A stretch of 64,000 nucleotides of DNA from Bradyrhizobium sp. 132 (lineage in GTDB: Bacteria; Pseudomonadota; Alphaproteobacteria; Rhizobiales; Xanthobacteraceae), in the NCBI RefSeq assembly GCF_023074185.1, contig NZ_JADPKY010000090.1, positions 1 through 64,000 on the forward strand, read 5' to 3'. Under the pieces are notes generated by a model. The model did no database searches and was not told the DNA's origin. It saw only the letters and a program-made list of their open reading frames with translations. Positions within the stretch are counted from its first letter, which is position 1. Every line of letters starts with the position of its first letter. The translations under genes were made by a program, and so were the position numbers. Below, piece after piece: positions 47,755-56,260 of this stretch.

Positions 47755-49101
47755 CTACGGCCTGCTCGGATCGAACCGCTTCGCGAGCCCCTTCCAGCAA
47801 TCCGCGTAGTCGTCCTGCAACGTTGCGGCATTCGCCGCATGCGCGGTGACGCGTTGCGGGTAGCGGGTCTCGAACATGAAGGCCATGGTGCCCGTGAGCT
47901 TCACCGGCTTCAATTCGCCGTTGCTGGCGTGCTCGAAGGCGTCGCGGTCGGGACCGTGCGGCAGCATGCAATTGTGCAGCGAGATGCCACCCGGAACGAA
48001 ACCCTGCGGCTTGGCGTCGTAAATCCCGTAGATCAAGCCCATGAACTCGCTCATGATGTTCATGTGATACCAGGGCGGGCGGAAAGTGTTGTCGGCGACC
48101 AGCCAGCGCTCGGGGAAGATCACGAAGTCGATATTCGCCGTGCCCGCCGTCTCCGACGGCGAGGTCAGCACGGTGAAGATCGAGGGATCGGGATGATCGA
48201 AGCCGATCGCGCCTACGGGAGAGAAGGTGCGCAGATCGTATTTGTAGGGCGCGTAATTGCCGTGCCAGGCGACCACGTCGATCGGCGAATGGGCAAGCTG
48301 GGTCTTGAACAACGAGCCGCCCCATTTCACAAAAAGCTCGGTCGGTGTGTCCTTGTCCTCGTAGTGCGCGACCGGCGTCAGGAAGTCGCGCGCATTGGCG
48401 AGGCAATTGGCGCCGATCGGCCCGCGCTCCGGCAGCGTGAAGGCGCCGCCGTAGTTTTCGCAGAGATAGCCGCGCGCCGGCCCGTTCGGAATCTCGACGC
48501 GGAATTTGACTCCGCGCGGAATTACAACGATCTCGCCGGGCTCGGCGTCGATGCGACCGAACTCGGTCACAACGCGCAGATTGCCCTGCTGCAGCACGAA
48601 CATAAGCTCGCCGTCCGCATTGTAGAAGTGCTGGTCCACCATCGACTTGGTAATGAGATAGATATGCGCGGCCATGCCCGCCTGGGTGTTGACGTCTCCG
48701 GCCGTGGTCATGGTCTGCACGCCCTGAAGGAAAGTCATGTCCTCCTTCGGGATCGGCGCCGGGTCCCAGCGCAACTGCGCGATCGGCAGATCGTGTTCAT
48801 GGCACGGCGCCGAACGCCACAGGCCCTCGTCGGCCCTCTCGAAACGGCCCGAATGTTTCACCGACGGGCGAATGCGATAGAGCCATGAGCGCTCATTGGT
48901 GCCGCGCGGCGCCGTGAAGGGGGAGCCGGACAACTGCTCGGCATAGAGGCCATAGGCGCAGCGCTGCGGCGAGTTGCGCCCGATCGGAAGGGCGCCCGGC
49001 AGCGCCTCGGTCTCAAAGCTGTTGCCGAAGCCGGACATGTAGCCCGGCGTGACCTGGGCCGAGCTGCGAATGACCTGATCGGGCGAGGTGTTGATGTTCA
49101 T
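47755..49101 (-). CDS. hmgA: Homogentisate 1,2-dioxygenase
   Basis: HmgA opens the ring of homogentisate to maleylacetoacetate using non-heme Fe(II). The 448-residue protein opens with [19 protein letters not shown] and has [12 protein letters not shown] (His ligand/base), [20 protein letters not shown] with the Fe His and Glu nearby in SEFMGLIYG, and [14 protein letters not shown] 49101 lies two bases beyond the stop of the MBL gene, so the two are coupled. Between this enzyme and fahA a maleylacetoacetate isomerase (maiA) would be expected but is not in the window. Confidence 0.96.
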   Translation of the reverse strand: MNINTSPDQVIRSSAQVTPGYMSGFGNSFETEALPGALPIGRNSPQRCAYGLYAEQLSGSPFTAPRGTNERSWLYRIRPSVKHSGRFERADEGLWRSAPCHEHDLPIAQLRWDPAPIPKEDMTFLQGVQTMTTAGDVNTQAGMAAHIYLITKSMVDQHFYNADGELMFVLQQGNLRVVTEFGRIDAEPGEIVVIPRGVKFRVEIPNGPARGYLCENYGGAFTLPERGPIGANCLANARDFLTPVAHYEDKDTPTELFVKWGGSLFKTQLAHSPIDVVAWHGNYAPYKYDLRTFSPVGAIGFDHPDPSIFTVLTSPSETAGTANIDFVIFPERWLVADNTFRPPWYHMNIMSEFMGLIYGIYDAKPQGFVPGGISLHNCMLPHGPDRDAFEHASNGELKPVKLTGTMAFMFETRYPQRVTAHAANAATLQDDYADCWKGLAKRFDPSRP

Positions 49102-49103
49102 GA

Positions 49104-50057
49104 CTATCCTCCTTGCAGGGCGGCCCACATCTCCTGGTCGCGCTTGTCGGTCCAGATCACGGGGTCGTCGATCCCCGAGGCCTCGTCGAAGGCGCGCGAT
49201 ACATTGAACGGTAGGCAGTGCTCGTAGATGGCGAAGCCCTTGAATTTCGGATCCATCACCTCGCGCGTCGCGGCCATCGATTCCTTCAGCGTGCGGCCCT
49301 TGGCCACCGAGATTTCAGCGGCGCCATAGAGCGATGTGACAAAGTCGCGCGTCATCGCGATGGCTTCGCGCACCGTGGCTACCCCGTTGAGCGCATCGCC
49401 GCGGCCCGGCGCGATCGCCTTGGGATTGAAGTTGCGGATCTCGTTCAGCGTCAGCGGCCATTCGCGCAAATGCGCGTCGCCGCAATAGCAGGCCGAGTGA
49501 TATTCGATGAGATCGCCGGAGAACATCACCTCGGCATCGGGCACCCAGGCGACGATGTCGCCCGAGGTGTGGCCCGCGCCAAGCTGCATCAGCCGCACCT
49601 CGCGCTTGCCGAGATAGATCGACATCTCGCCTTCGAAGGTCAGCGTCGGCCAGGTCAGGCCGGGAATGCTCGAGGCGTCCTGGAACAGGCGCGGGAAGCG
49701 GCCATATTCGGAATCCCAATCCTGCTGGCCGCGCTCCTCGATCAGCCGATGGGTCTCCTGCGAAGCGACGATGCCCTGCGCCTTGTAGGCGGAGGCGCCG
49801 AGTACGCGCACGGCGTGATAATGCGACAGCACGACATATTTGATCGGCTTGTCGGTGACGGTGCGGACGCGCTCGATCACCTTGTTGGCCATCGCCGGCG
49901 TCGATTGCGCGTCGAACACCAGGCAGCCGTCGTCACCGACGATGATTGCCGTATTCGGGTCGCCCTCCGCCGTAAAGGCGTAGAGATCGGTGCCGATCTC
50001 CGAAAAGGTGATCTTCTTCTCGGAGAGATCGCCGGTGGACGCGAAGTTCTTCGCCAT
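49104..50057 (-). CDS. MBL-fold metallo-hydrolase with an altered HxHxDH motif
   Basis: This 317-residue metallo-beta-lactamase-fold protein sits inside the homogentisate operon. The usual HxHxDH metal motif reads His79-Tyr-His81-Ala-Val83-Arg84, so the Asp and His of the second metal site are replaced. [10 protein letters not shown] (later His) and [11 protein letters not shown] (bridging Asp) are kept, which would leave at most one complete metal site. AAAGGAACGAATTA precedes the ATG. Its role in the pathway is unknown; possibilities include a lactonase-like or detoxifying step, or a mononuclear or non-catalytic function. Confidence 0.85.
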   Translation of the reverse strand: MAKNFASTGDLSEKKITFSEIGTDLYAFTAEGDPNTAIIVGDDGCLVFDAQSTPAMANKVIERVRTVTDKPIKYVVLSHYHAVRVLGASAYKAQGIVASQETHRLIEERGQQDWDSEYGRFPRLFQDASSIPGLTWPTLTFEGEMSIYLGKREVRLMQLGAGHTSGDIVAWVPDAEVMFSGDLIEYHSACYCGDAHLREWPLTLNEIRNFNPKAIAPGRGDALNGVATVREAIAMTRDFVTSLYGAAEISVAKGRTLKESMAATREVMDPKFKGFAIYEHCLPFNVSRAFDEASGIDDPVIWTDKRDQEMWAALQGG

Positions 50058-50080
50058 TAATTCGTTCCTTTGGACATTCG

Positions 50081-50305
50081 TTATTGCTGTTGTTGCTGCT
50101 GCTGCTGGCCATCGATCATGCGCCGCTTGGCGAGCAAAATCGCGTCCCGCAGCACCTCGATATCGCCGATATGATTGGCGAGGATCAGCACCAGCGCCGC
50201 GTCGAAATCGGCGCTTTGCTCGTCGGTGAAGCCACGATGCGCCTCGACGATGGCGCGAAAGGCGTCGTCGGGCTGCGCAAAGTTGGAGCTGGTGGAAAGC
50301 GGCAT
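50081..50305 (-). CDS. DUF2783 domain-containing small protein with polyglutamine tail
   Basis: The 74-residue protein shows the DUF2783 pattern: PDDAFRAIVEAHRGFTDEQS, DFDAALVLILANHIGD and VLRDAILLAKRRM. It ends in eight consecutive Gln encoded by a CAG/CAA run just before the stop. DUF2783 proteins are small helical proteins linked to aromatic catabolic operons, function unknown. ATG 50305 with GAGGA upstream is preferred. It lies eight bases after the FAD monooxygenase stop and 23 before the MBL gene, so it is the second gene of the operon. Confidence 0.85.
   Translation of the reverse strand: MPLSTSSNFAQPDDAFRAIVEAHRGFTDEQSADFDAALVLILANHIGDIEVLRDAILLAKRRMIDGQQQQQQQQ
50084..50107 (-). repeat. 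CAG/CAA trinucleotide run encoding polyglutamine
   Basis: Eight in-frame glutamine codons (mainly CAG) form the 3' end of the DUF2783 gene. Slippage here could change the protein tail length. Confidence 0.85.
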
Positions 50306-50313
50306 GCGAATCC

Positions 50314-51957
50314 TCAATTCAAGCCTTGCTCATTCAAGCCTTGGGCGCGTGACAGCGCTGCCGCGACGCCAGCGCGCGTCGGGTGGCGAAATCGCGCCGC
50401 GACATAACCGTCCGGCCTTAGTAGGTAGGCTGAGCCTGGTTCCGCATCATAGCGCTTTGCGGTGAGCCCCGCCGGATCCGCGAGCCCGTCCTCACCGCCG
50501 ATGCAGATGTCCTTCACACCAACAGGCGCCTCAAACGCCGCGCCATTGCTGAACGACAGCAATGTGAAATCCGTTCCGCCCTGACTGAATGCATCCGTCA
50601 AATAGGCTTGCTCGCCAGCGCGCGTCGCAACGGGGGCATCGAGCATCGAACAGCCGGGGAGCGGTCCACCACGCCACGCATCCGCATCGGGCGACAACAG
50701 CGGCGAGTCATAGCTGCACGGCACCGAGAGCCTGCCGCCATTGACCATGCGCTTGCCGAACTCGGTCTCTTTCGCCAGCGACAGCACCGCCTTGCGCAGC
50801 CGCGCCTCCTGGCGCGTGTTCGGCGCCATGAAATCGGTCGAGCGGGTGGATTCGCGGATGTTCTCGTCGGCGGCGAGACTGCGCTCGACATGATAGCTCT
50901 CGAGCAGGCTCGCGGGCGAGGTCCCGCGCAGCACGCGGTCGAGCTTCCAGGCGAGGTTTTCGGCGTCCTCAAGTCCGGAATTGGCGCCGCGCGCGCCGAA
51001 CGGCGAGACCTGGTGCGCGGAGTCTCCCGCAAAAATCACACGGCCATGGAGGAAGCGGTCCATCCGCCGGCACTGGAATTTGTAGAGCGAGATCCACTCG
51101 AACTCGAACTTGTCGTGGCCGAGCATGCGCGCGATCCGCGGCCGCACGTTCTCGGGCTTCTTCTCGGTGAGAGGATCGGCGTCGCGGCTGAGCTGGAGGT
51201 CGATGCGCCAGACATCGTCGGGCTGTCGGTGCAACAGCGCCGAACGCCCCGCATGAAACGGCGGATCGAACCAGAACCAGCGCTCGGTCGGAAATTCCGC
51301 GGTCATCTTGACGTCGGCGATCAGGAACTGATCCTCGAACACCTGGCCGGCGAAGTCGGCGCCGACCATCTGCCGCAGCGAGGAGCGCGCGCCGTCGCAA
51401 GCGATGACATATTGTGCGTGCAGGTAATAGTTGCCTTCGGGCGTCACGATGGTCAGCGCAACGGAATCGTTGCGTTGCTCCAGCGCCGTCACCTGGTTGC
51501 GCCAGCGCAGGTCGATGCCCGGGAGGTCCTGCACGCGATCGGCCAGGTAGGCTTCCGCGTAATATTGCTGGAGGTTGATGAAGGCAGGCCGCTTGTGACC
51601 GTCTTCCGGCAGCAGGTTGAACTGGTAGAGCTGGGACTCGCCGTGGAAGATGCGGCCGACGCTCCAGACCACGCCCTTCTCGACCATGCGGTCGCAGACG
51701 CCGAGCCGATCCCAATATTCCAGCGAACGTTTCGAGAAGCAGATCGCGCGCGAGCCTTCGCCGATACGATCGGCGTCATCCAGAAGGACGACGCGCTGGC
51801 CGCGCTGGGCGAGGTCGATCGCCAGCGACAGCCCGACCGGGCCAGCGCCAACGATCACGACCGGATGCTCGGCCGGGCCCTGGCCGGGACGATTCTGATC
51901 GGGGTGGCGGCGATAGCCGAACTGGGTTTTGGCCTGCTGGGTCTTGGCTTGCGCCAT
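50314..51957 (-). CDS. FAD-dependent aromatic monooxygenase (PheA/MhpA-type, PF01494)
   Basis: The 547-residue flavoprotein hydroxylase has the FAD motif VVIVGAGPVGLSLAIDLAQRG (about residues 28-48), the DG motif CDGARSSLRQMVGADFAGQ (about 162-180) and the GD motif VIFAGDSAHQVSPFGARGAN (about 300-319), followed by a thioredoxin-like C-terminal domain as in phenol- and 3-hydroxyphenylpropionate-type hydroxylases. Position at the head of an hmgA/fahA operon suggests it makes homogentisate or a similar ring-cleavage substrate, for example from a hydroxyphenylacetate; this is inference. It is divergent from a MarR regulator. Confidence 0.9.
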   Translation of the reverse strand: MAQAKTQQAKTQFGYRRHPDQNRPGQGPAEHPVVIVGAGPVGLSLAIDLAQRGQRVVLLDDADRIGEGSRAICFSKRSLEYWDRLGVCDRMVEKGVVWSVGRIFHGESQLYQFNLLPEDGHKRPAFINLQQYYAEAYLADRVQDLPGIDLRWRNQVTALEQRNDSVALTIVTPEGNYYLHAQYVIACDGARSSLRQMVGADFAGQVFEDQFLIADVKMTAEFPTERWFWFDPPFHAGRSALLHRQPDDVWRIDLQLSRDADPLTEKKPENVRPRIARMLGHDKFEFEWISLYKFQCRRMDRFLHGRVIFAGDSAHQVSPFGARGANSGLEDAENLAWKLDRVLRGTSPASLLESYHVERSLAADENIRESTRSTDFMAPNTRQEARLRKAVLSLAKETEFGKRMVNGGRLSVPCSYDSPLLSPDADAWRGGPLPGCSMLDAPVATRAGEQAYLTDAFSQGGTDFTLLSFSNGAAFEAPVGVKDICIGGEDGLADPAGLTAKRYDAEPGSAYLLRPDGYVAARFRHPTRAGVAAALSRAQGLNEQGLN

Positions 51958-52028
51958 GCGCTAACCTCGGCTCTGGTCAGGAGAGGACCGATCTGCTAGA
52001 TAGTCTCACGTGCAACCATTTTGGACCG

Positions 52029-52607
52029 GTGCCGGCCGGCCGTCAACTGGAATTCGGAGCGCTCTCCTTGGCGAGGACATCCAGCGACATCGCGCTGAAG
52101 ACACGGGTGGACGAGGCTTTGCCCATTCCACAAATACGGCTCGACCTGTTCAAGTTCGCGCCGTTCCGGTTGAACCGGCTCGCGGCGGAGGTCAGTGCCG
52201 CGCTTTCGGTCGAATATCAGGAACGTCACGGCCTCGATATCCCGGCCTGGCGCGTGATCGCGACGCTCGGCTTCCGCAACGATGCCTGCAGCGCGCAATA
52301 CGTCGCGCAATGCACCCGCACGCATAAATCCACCATCAGCCGCGCGGTGACCATGCTGCTGCACCAGGGGTTGATCGAGCGCGTCGAGAACGAAGCCGAC
52401 CGCCGCGAATTCCGCCTGCGGCTGACAAAGAAGGGGCGCACGCTCTACGAGGAGCTGTTTCCGCAATTGCTGCGGCGGGAAGACGAGATCCTCGCCTGCC
52501 TCACCGCGCAGGAGCGCAAGCAATTCTCAGCGCTGCTCGGCAAGATCGAACAGAGCCTCGACCTGATCCAGACCAGCGAAGAGGCCGACGCCAAGCAGGC
52601 GTATTGA
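52029..52607 (+). CDS. MarR-family transcriptional regulator of the homogentisate operon
   Basis: The 192-residue regulator has a MarR winged helix: FRLNRLAAEVSAALSVEYQE, WRVIATLG, CTRTHKSTISRAVTMLLHQG (recognition helix) and the wing RVENEADRREFRLRLTKKG (about residues 45-135). It is divergent from the FAD hydroxylase gene, so it probably represses that operon until an aromatic acid binds, as HmgR-type regulators do. Start is uncertain: GTG 52029 is listed, TTG 52068 has a better GGAG site, and GTG 52107 is also possible. It ends one base before the convergent lactonase-like gene. Confidence 0.85.
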   Translation: MPAGRQLEFGALSLARTSSDIALKTRVDEALPIPQIRLDLFKFAPFRLNRLAAEVSAALSVEYQERHGLDIPAWRVIATLGFRNDACSAQYVAQCTRTHKSTISRAVTMLLHQGLIERVENEADRREFRLRLTKKGRTLYEELFPQLLRREDEILACLTAQERKQFSALLGKIEQSLDLIQTSEEADAKQAY

Positions 52608-53414
52608 TCACTTCGCAAACGACCGCGACGGCGGCAAATGCAGCGCCCAGGCATCGACCTTGTCGCTGGCGCGCGGATAGATCTCGGTCACGATCGGATC
52701 GTGGCCGGGAATGAACCGGTCGGGATGGCCGGCGAGCCGCTCGATCATCTCCCAGCCCTGCGCCATGTCGCCGATGTTGTAGACGATCGGAAAAGGGCTC
52801 CGGCGCTGGAGGTTGGCGTAATAATGCGCGGCATCGGACGCCAGCACCACCGGTCCGCGCGCGGTCTCGACCCTCACCACCTGCAAGCCGTCCGAATGGC
52901 CGCCGACGCGGTGGACGGTGACGCCGGGCGCGACCTCGCCGTCGCCGGAATAGAAATTGACGCGCTCGCCATAGACATGGCGGACCATCTGCGTGACGTG
53001 CTCGACCGAGAACGGATGTCGCAGCAGTCCGTTGCACATGCAGCGGCCCGTCGCGTAAGCCATCTCGCGCTCCTGGAGATGGAAGCGCGCGTTCGGGAAG
53101 CGGTCGAGATTGCCGGCGTGGTCGTAATGCAGATGTGTCACGATGATGTCGCGAATGCTCGATGCCGCGACACCAAAGCGCTCCAGTGCATCGACCGGAT
53201 TGAGCGTCAGCTTGCGCGCCCGCGCGGTCGCTTCCTCGGCATTGAAGCCGGTATCGACCAGGATGTCGCGGCCGCCACCGCGGATCAGCCAGACGAAATA
53301 GTCGAGATCCTGCGCCGCGCTGTCATGCGGATCGGGCGCAAGGAAGTTCATATTGGGGGTGCGCGGCGACATCGTCGCATAGCGCAGTGCGTAGATTTCG
53401 TAGGCGTTTCCCAT
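52608..53414 (-). CDS. N-acyl homoserine lactonase-like MBL-fold hydrolase
   Basis: This 268-residue MBL-fold protein has an intact dinuclear motif THLHYDHAGNLDRF (about residues 92-105), a later VGGHSDGLQ His and SDAAHYY Asp, and the C-terminal PGHDPIVTEIY. The order and the DILVDTGFNAEEA opening are those of AttM/AiiB-type N-acyl homoserine lactonases, which open quorum-signal lactones, but related lactonases also act on other lactones. It is not part of the homogentisate operon by strand, though it ends one base from the MarR gene. Confidence 0.82.
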   Translation of the reverse strand: MGNAYEIYALRYATMSPRTPNMNFLAPDPHDSAAQDLDYFVWLIRGGGRDILVDTGFNAEEATARARKLTLNPVDALERFGVAASSIRDIIVTHLHYDHAGNLDRFPNARFHLQEREMAYATGRCMCNGLLRHPFSVEHVTQMVRHVYGERVNFYSGDGEVAPGVTVHRVGGHSDGLQVVRVETARGPVVLASDAAHYYANLQRRSPFPIVYNIGDMAQGWEMIERLAGHPDRFIPGHDPIVTEIYPRASDKVDAWALHLPPSRSFAK

Positions 53415-53787
53415 GCTCTTGATCTTGCTCTTTTTCCGGATGGACCTTCAGGGGCGATCGATGGCACCAAGCCATTGTCCGCCGCAAAGGTCAAACATCG
53501 GAGGTTGCGATGGACGCCGGTCGGCAATGTGAGACCAATCACATTGTTGTCGCCATGGCTGCCCTAACATGCAGCCGTAATGGCAACCAGAATGCATCGA
53601 GTGGAATCGTGACTGCCCGTTTATTCCCCCGCAACGTGCCCATGCGTCGCGGTCAATTGTCGCGATACCGCCGAATTTGCAAGCAGTTGACGCCTCCCTT
53701 CCCCGGTTTGATAATGCACATTGCGTAAGTTAAGGTCGCCGCGGCGCAAGCTGGTAACGGCGCCTTTTTGGCTGGACCGCGCTGATT
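53415..53787. other. Intergenic region upstream of the lactonase-like and caspase-like genes
   Basis: About 373 bases without a well-supported gene. A 72-codon frame at 53510-53728 has a good GGAGG site but no recognisable protein, and a CRP-type palindrome lies within its start. Near 53680-53720, TTGACG and TTGATAATGC-like stretches could be promoter parts for the downstream gene. Confidence 0.45.
53525..53546. promoter_or_regulatory. CRP-type palindrome (TGTGA-N6-TCACA)
   Basis: CAATGTGA-GACCAA-TCACATTG is a perfect palindrome and an exact match to the cAMP-CRP consensus core TGTGA-N6-TCACA. It lies 111 bases upstream of the lactonase-like gene (minus) and 242 bases upstream of the caspase-like gene (plus). 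Confidence 0.65.
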
Positions 53788-55287
53788 ATGAAAATTCGCT
53801 TCCTTTTACTTCTGCCCTTGCTCGTGTCGCTCATCCCGACCGCTCCGTCGCTTGCGGCCGGCGATCGCTTTGCGCTGGTCATAGGCAATGCCAAATATCC
53901 GGACGCCGACGCCCCGCTGAAGGAACCGCTGAACGACGCGCGCGACGTCGCCGACGAGCTCAAGCGCGATGGCTTTTCCGTCGAGATCAATGAGAACCTG
54001 ACCGGCGACGGCATGCGCCGCGCCTTCGACAAGCTGTACGGCAAGATCAAGCCGGGGGCGGTGGCACTGGTGTTCTTCAGCGGATTCGGCATCCAGTCGG
54101 CGCGGCAGAGCTATTTGCTGCCGATCGATGCGCAGATCTGGACCGAATCCGACGTGCGCCGCGACGGCATCAGCCTCGAAACCGTGCTTGGCGAGCTCAA
54201 CACCCGCGGCGCCGGCGTCAAGATCGCGCTCATCGATGCTTCCAGGCGCAACCCGTTCGAGCGCCGGTTCCGCAGCTTCTCGGCCGGCCTCACCCCTGTT
54301 ATCGCGCCGAACGGAACGCTGGTGATGTATTCGGCGGCACTGGCCTCGGTGGTGTCGGATGCCGGCGGCGAGCACAGCCTGTTCGTCCAGGAACTCCTCA
54401 AGGAAATCCGCGTCCCCGACCTGATGGCCGAGGAGACGCTGAACCGCACCAAGATGGGCGTCACCCGCGCCTCGCGCGGCGAGCAGGTGCCGTGGATATC
54501 CTCTTCACTGGCCGAAGATTTCTCGTTCATTCCGAGGGCCGGCGGATCGCGTCCGACAACGACGACGCCGCCCGCGGCTCCCGCTCCGCCGCCGGTCGTC
54601 GCCAACAACCCGCCGCCGGCTCCGCCTGCGCCACCGCCACCTGTGCTGCCGAAACCGGCCGACACGACGGCTGCTCCGTCACCGAAGCCGCAGGTCGACG
54701 CCGCCTTGCCGCCTCCTCCACCGCCGGTGAAACCGGCCGATCCCGTCACCGCTCCGAGCATGGATAGCGGGCCGAGTGCGGCCGTGCTGGCGGAGGACCC
54801 CACCATCAAGGGCCTGACGGCCAAGATCGCGGCCAATCCGGACGACGTGAACGCGCTTTACCGGCGCGGCCAGGTCTATGCCAGCAAGGGCGCCTATAAC
54901 CTCGCCATCAAGGATTTTGACGAGTCGCTCCGGATCAACCCGAAGGACGTCGAGGCTCTGAACAACCGCTGCTGGACCCGCACCGTGGTCGGCGACCTCC
55001 AGGGCGGGCTGAAGGATTGCAACGAGGCCCTGCGGCTGCGACCGAACTTCGTCGACGCGCTGGACAGCCGGGGGCTCGTCAATTTGAAATCGGGAGCGGC
55101 CAAGAACGCCATCGCCGATTTCGACGCGGCCCTGAGGATCAATCCGCGCCTGACTTCCTCGCTGTTCGGACGCGGGATCGCCAAGCAGCGCAACGGCTCG
55201 GCCCAGGAAGGTGCGCTCGACATCGCCAATGCCAAGGCGATGGACCCGAACATTGTTCAGGAATTCGCAAGTTACGGAGTGCGTTGA
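53788..55287 (+). CDS. Exported caspase-fold pseudoprotease with Pro-rich linker and TPR domain
   Basis: The 499-residue protein has a signal peptide (MKIRFLLLLPLLVSLIPTAP, cleavage near LAA-GD) and a peptidase C14 caspase-like domain (about 25-245) with RFALVIGNAKYPDAD. The catalytic His position reads FFSGFG (Phe100 in place of His in the usual YYAGHG), and the Cys position reads IDASRRNPF (Ser152 in place of Cys in DACR-NPF), so proteolysis is not expected. A Pro/Ala-rich linker (about 260-330) leads to three TPR repeats (about 345-480). It is probably a periplasmic scaffold. OmpA follows 143 bases later. Confidence 0.85.
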   Translation: MKIRFLLLLPLLVSLIPTAPSLAAGDRFALVIGNAKYPDADAPLKEPLNDARDVADELKRDGFSVEINENLTGDGMRRAFDKLYGKIKPGAVALVFFSGFGIQSARQSYLLPIDAQIWTESDVRRDGISLETVLGELNTRGAGVKIALIDASRRNPFERRFRSFSAGLTPVIAPNGTLVMYSAALASVVSDAGGEHSLFVQELLKEIRVPDLMAEETLNRTKMGVTRASRGEQVPWISSSLAEDFSFIPRAGGSRPTTTTPPAAPAPPPVVANNPPPAPPAPPPPVLPKPADTTAAPSPKPQVDAALPPPPPPVKPADPVTAPSMDSGPSAAVLAEDPTIKGLTAKIAANPDDVNALYRRGQVYASKGAYNLAIKDFDESLRINPKDVEALNNRCWTRTVVGDLQGGLKDCNEALRLRPNFVDALDSRGLVNLKSGAAKNAIADFDAALRINPRLTSSLFGRGIAKQRNGSAQEGALDIANAKAMDPNIVQEFASYGVR

Positions 55288-55430
55288 TATTTTTTAAGTC
55301 GAGGCCGATGTGCCTCGAACCCTCGGCGGCCCGGCGAAGACTAATCGGACGGATGCCGCAGGCCGCCTTTGGGGGGCTTATTGCAGGGATTTTGGAACCG
55401 CGCGAGCTGGCTGCTCAGGAGGGACTTGCT

Positions 55431-56102
55431 ATGAGATTGGCTGCAAAGGGACTTACCGCAATCCTGTCCATCATCACCGTTGGCGCCGCGCTGTCGCTGA
55501 CGATCCCGCTGGCATTCGCGGGCGACGACGGCAACAGCAAGAACGTCACCGATGACGAGATCGTCCGCGCGCTGGCGCCGCCGCCGAAAAAGCCGCTGAC
55601 CCGCGGCCTTTCGATCGCTCCGCAGGCCGATCCCGCACCGAGTGCGGCGGAGACCAAGCTGATCCAGTCCGTACGCGGCCGCTCGACTCGTTCGCTGTCG
55701 TCGACCGAGCGTGAAGAAATCGCGTCGGTGGCCAAGGACAAGCCGAACATCGATCTGGAAATCACGTTCGACTACAACTCGGCCAATATCAGCACCAAAT
55801 CGGTTGCCTCGGTACAGGCGCTCGGCCGCGCGCTGACCAGCCCCGACCTGAAAGGCTCGACCTTCGTGGTCGCCGGCCACACCGATGCCGCCGGCGGCGA
55901 GACCTATAATCAGGAACTGTCGGAGCGCCGCGCGGATTCGATCAAGCGCTACCTGGTCGACAAGTACAGCATCTCCGCAACCGACCTCGTCACCGTCGGC
56001 TACGGCAAGAGCAAGCTGAAGGACCCGGCCCAGCCGATGGCGGAGGTCAATCGTCGCGTGCAGGTCGTCAACATGGAAAACAAGACCACCGCATCGAAGT
56101 GA
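55431..56102 (+). CDS. OmpA-family peptidoglycan-associated protein
   Basis: The 223-residue protein starts with a signal peptide (MRLAAKGLTAILSIITVGAA, cleavage near AFA-GD), then a low-complexity Pro/Ser region, and a C-terminal OmpA domain: LEITFDYNSANISTKSVASV, VVAGHTDAAGGETYNQELSE, RRADSIKRYLVDKY and VGYGKSKLKDP...NRRVQVV. The OmpA_C domain binds peptidoglycan; no outer-membrane barrel precedes it. GGAGGG lies seven bases before ATG 55431. A strong terminator follows at 56162. Confidence 0.92.
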   Translation: MRLAAKGLTAILSIITVGAALSLTIPLAFAGDDGNSKNVTDDEIVRALAPPPKKPLTRGLSIAPQADPAPSAAETKLIQSVRGRSTRSLSSTEREEIASVAKDKPNIDLEITFDYNSANISTKSVASVQALGRALTSPDLKGSTFVVAGHTDAAGGETYNQELSERRADSIKRYLVDKYSISATDLVTVGYGKSKLKDPAQPMAEVNRRVQVVNMENKTTASK

Positions 56103-56161
56103 CCACGACGTAATCCTTTGAAGTGACAAGTCGTGATGTGGTGTAAAGTCTCGCTTCCGGA

Positions 56162-56197
56162 GCGCGTCCCGCAGCCTTGCGGGACGCTGCTTTATTT
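56162..56197 (+). terminator. Rho-independent terminator after the OmpA gene
   Basis: GCGTCCCGCA/TGCGGGACGC with loop GCCT is followed by TGCTTTATTT. It separates the OmpA gene from the efflux operon. Confidence 0.85.
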
Positions 56198-56260
56198 CAG
56201 GGAAACGCTCTCTATGGGCCGAGTGCGGATGGCCGTGAGCCAGGCCAGGACGATCCGGCG

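Noticed and set aside
53510..53728. 72-codon frame with a good GGAGG site upstream
   Set aside because: No protein resemblance, and a perfect CRP-type palindrome lies within its first codons, so the region is more likely regulatory.
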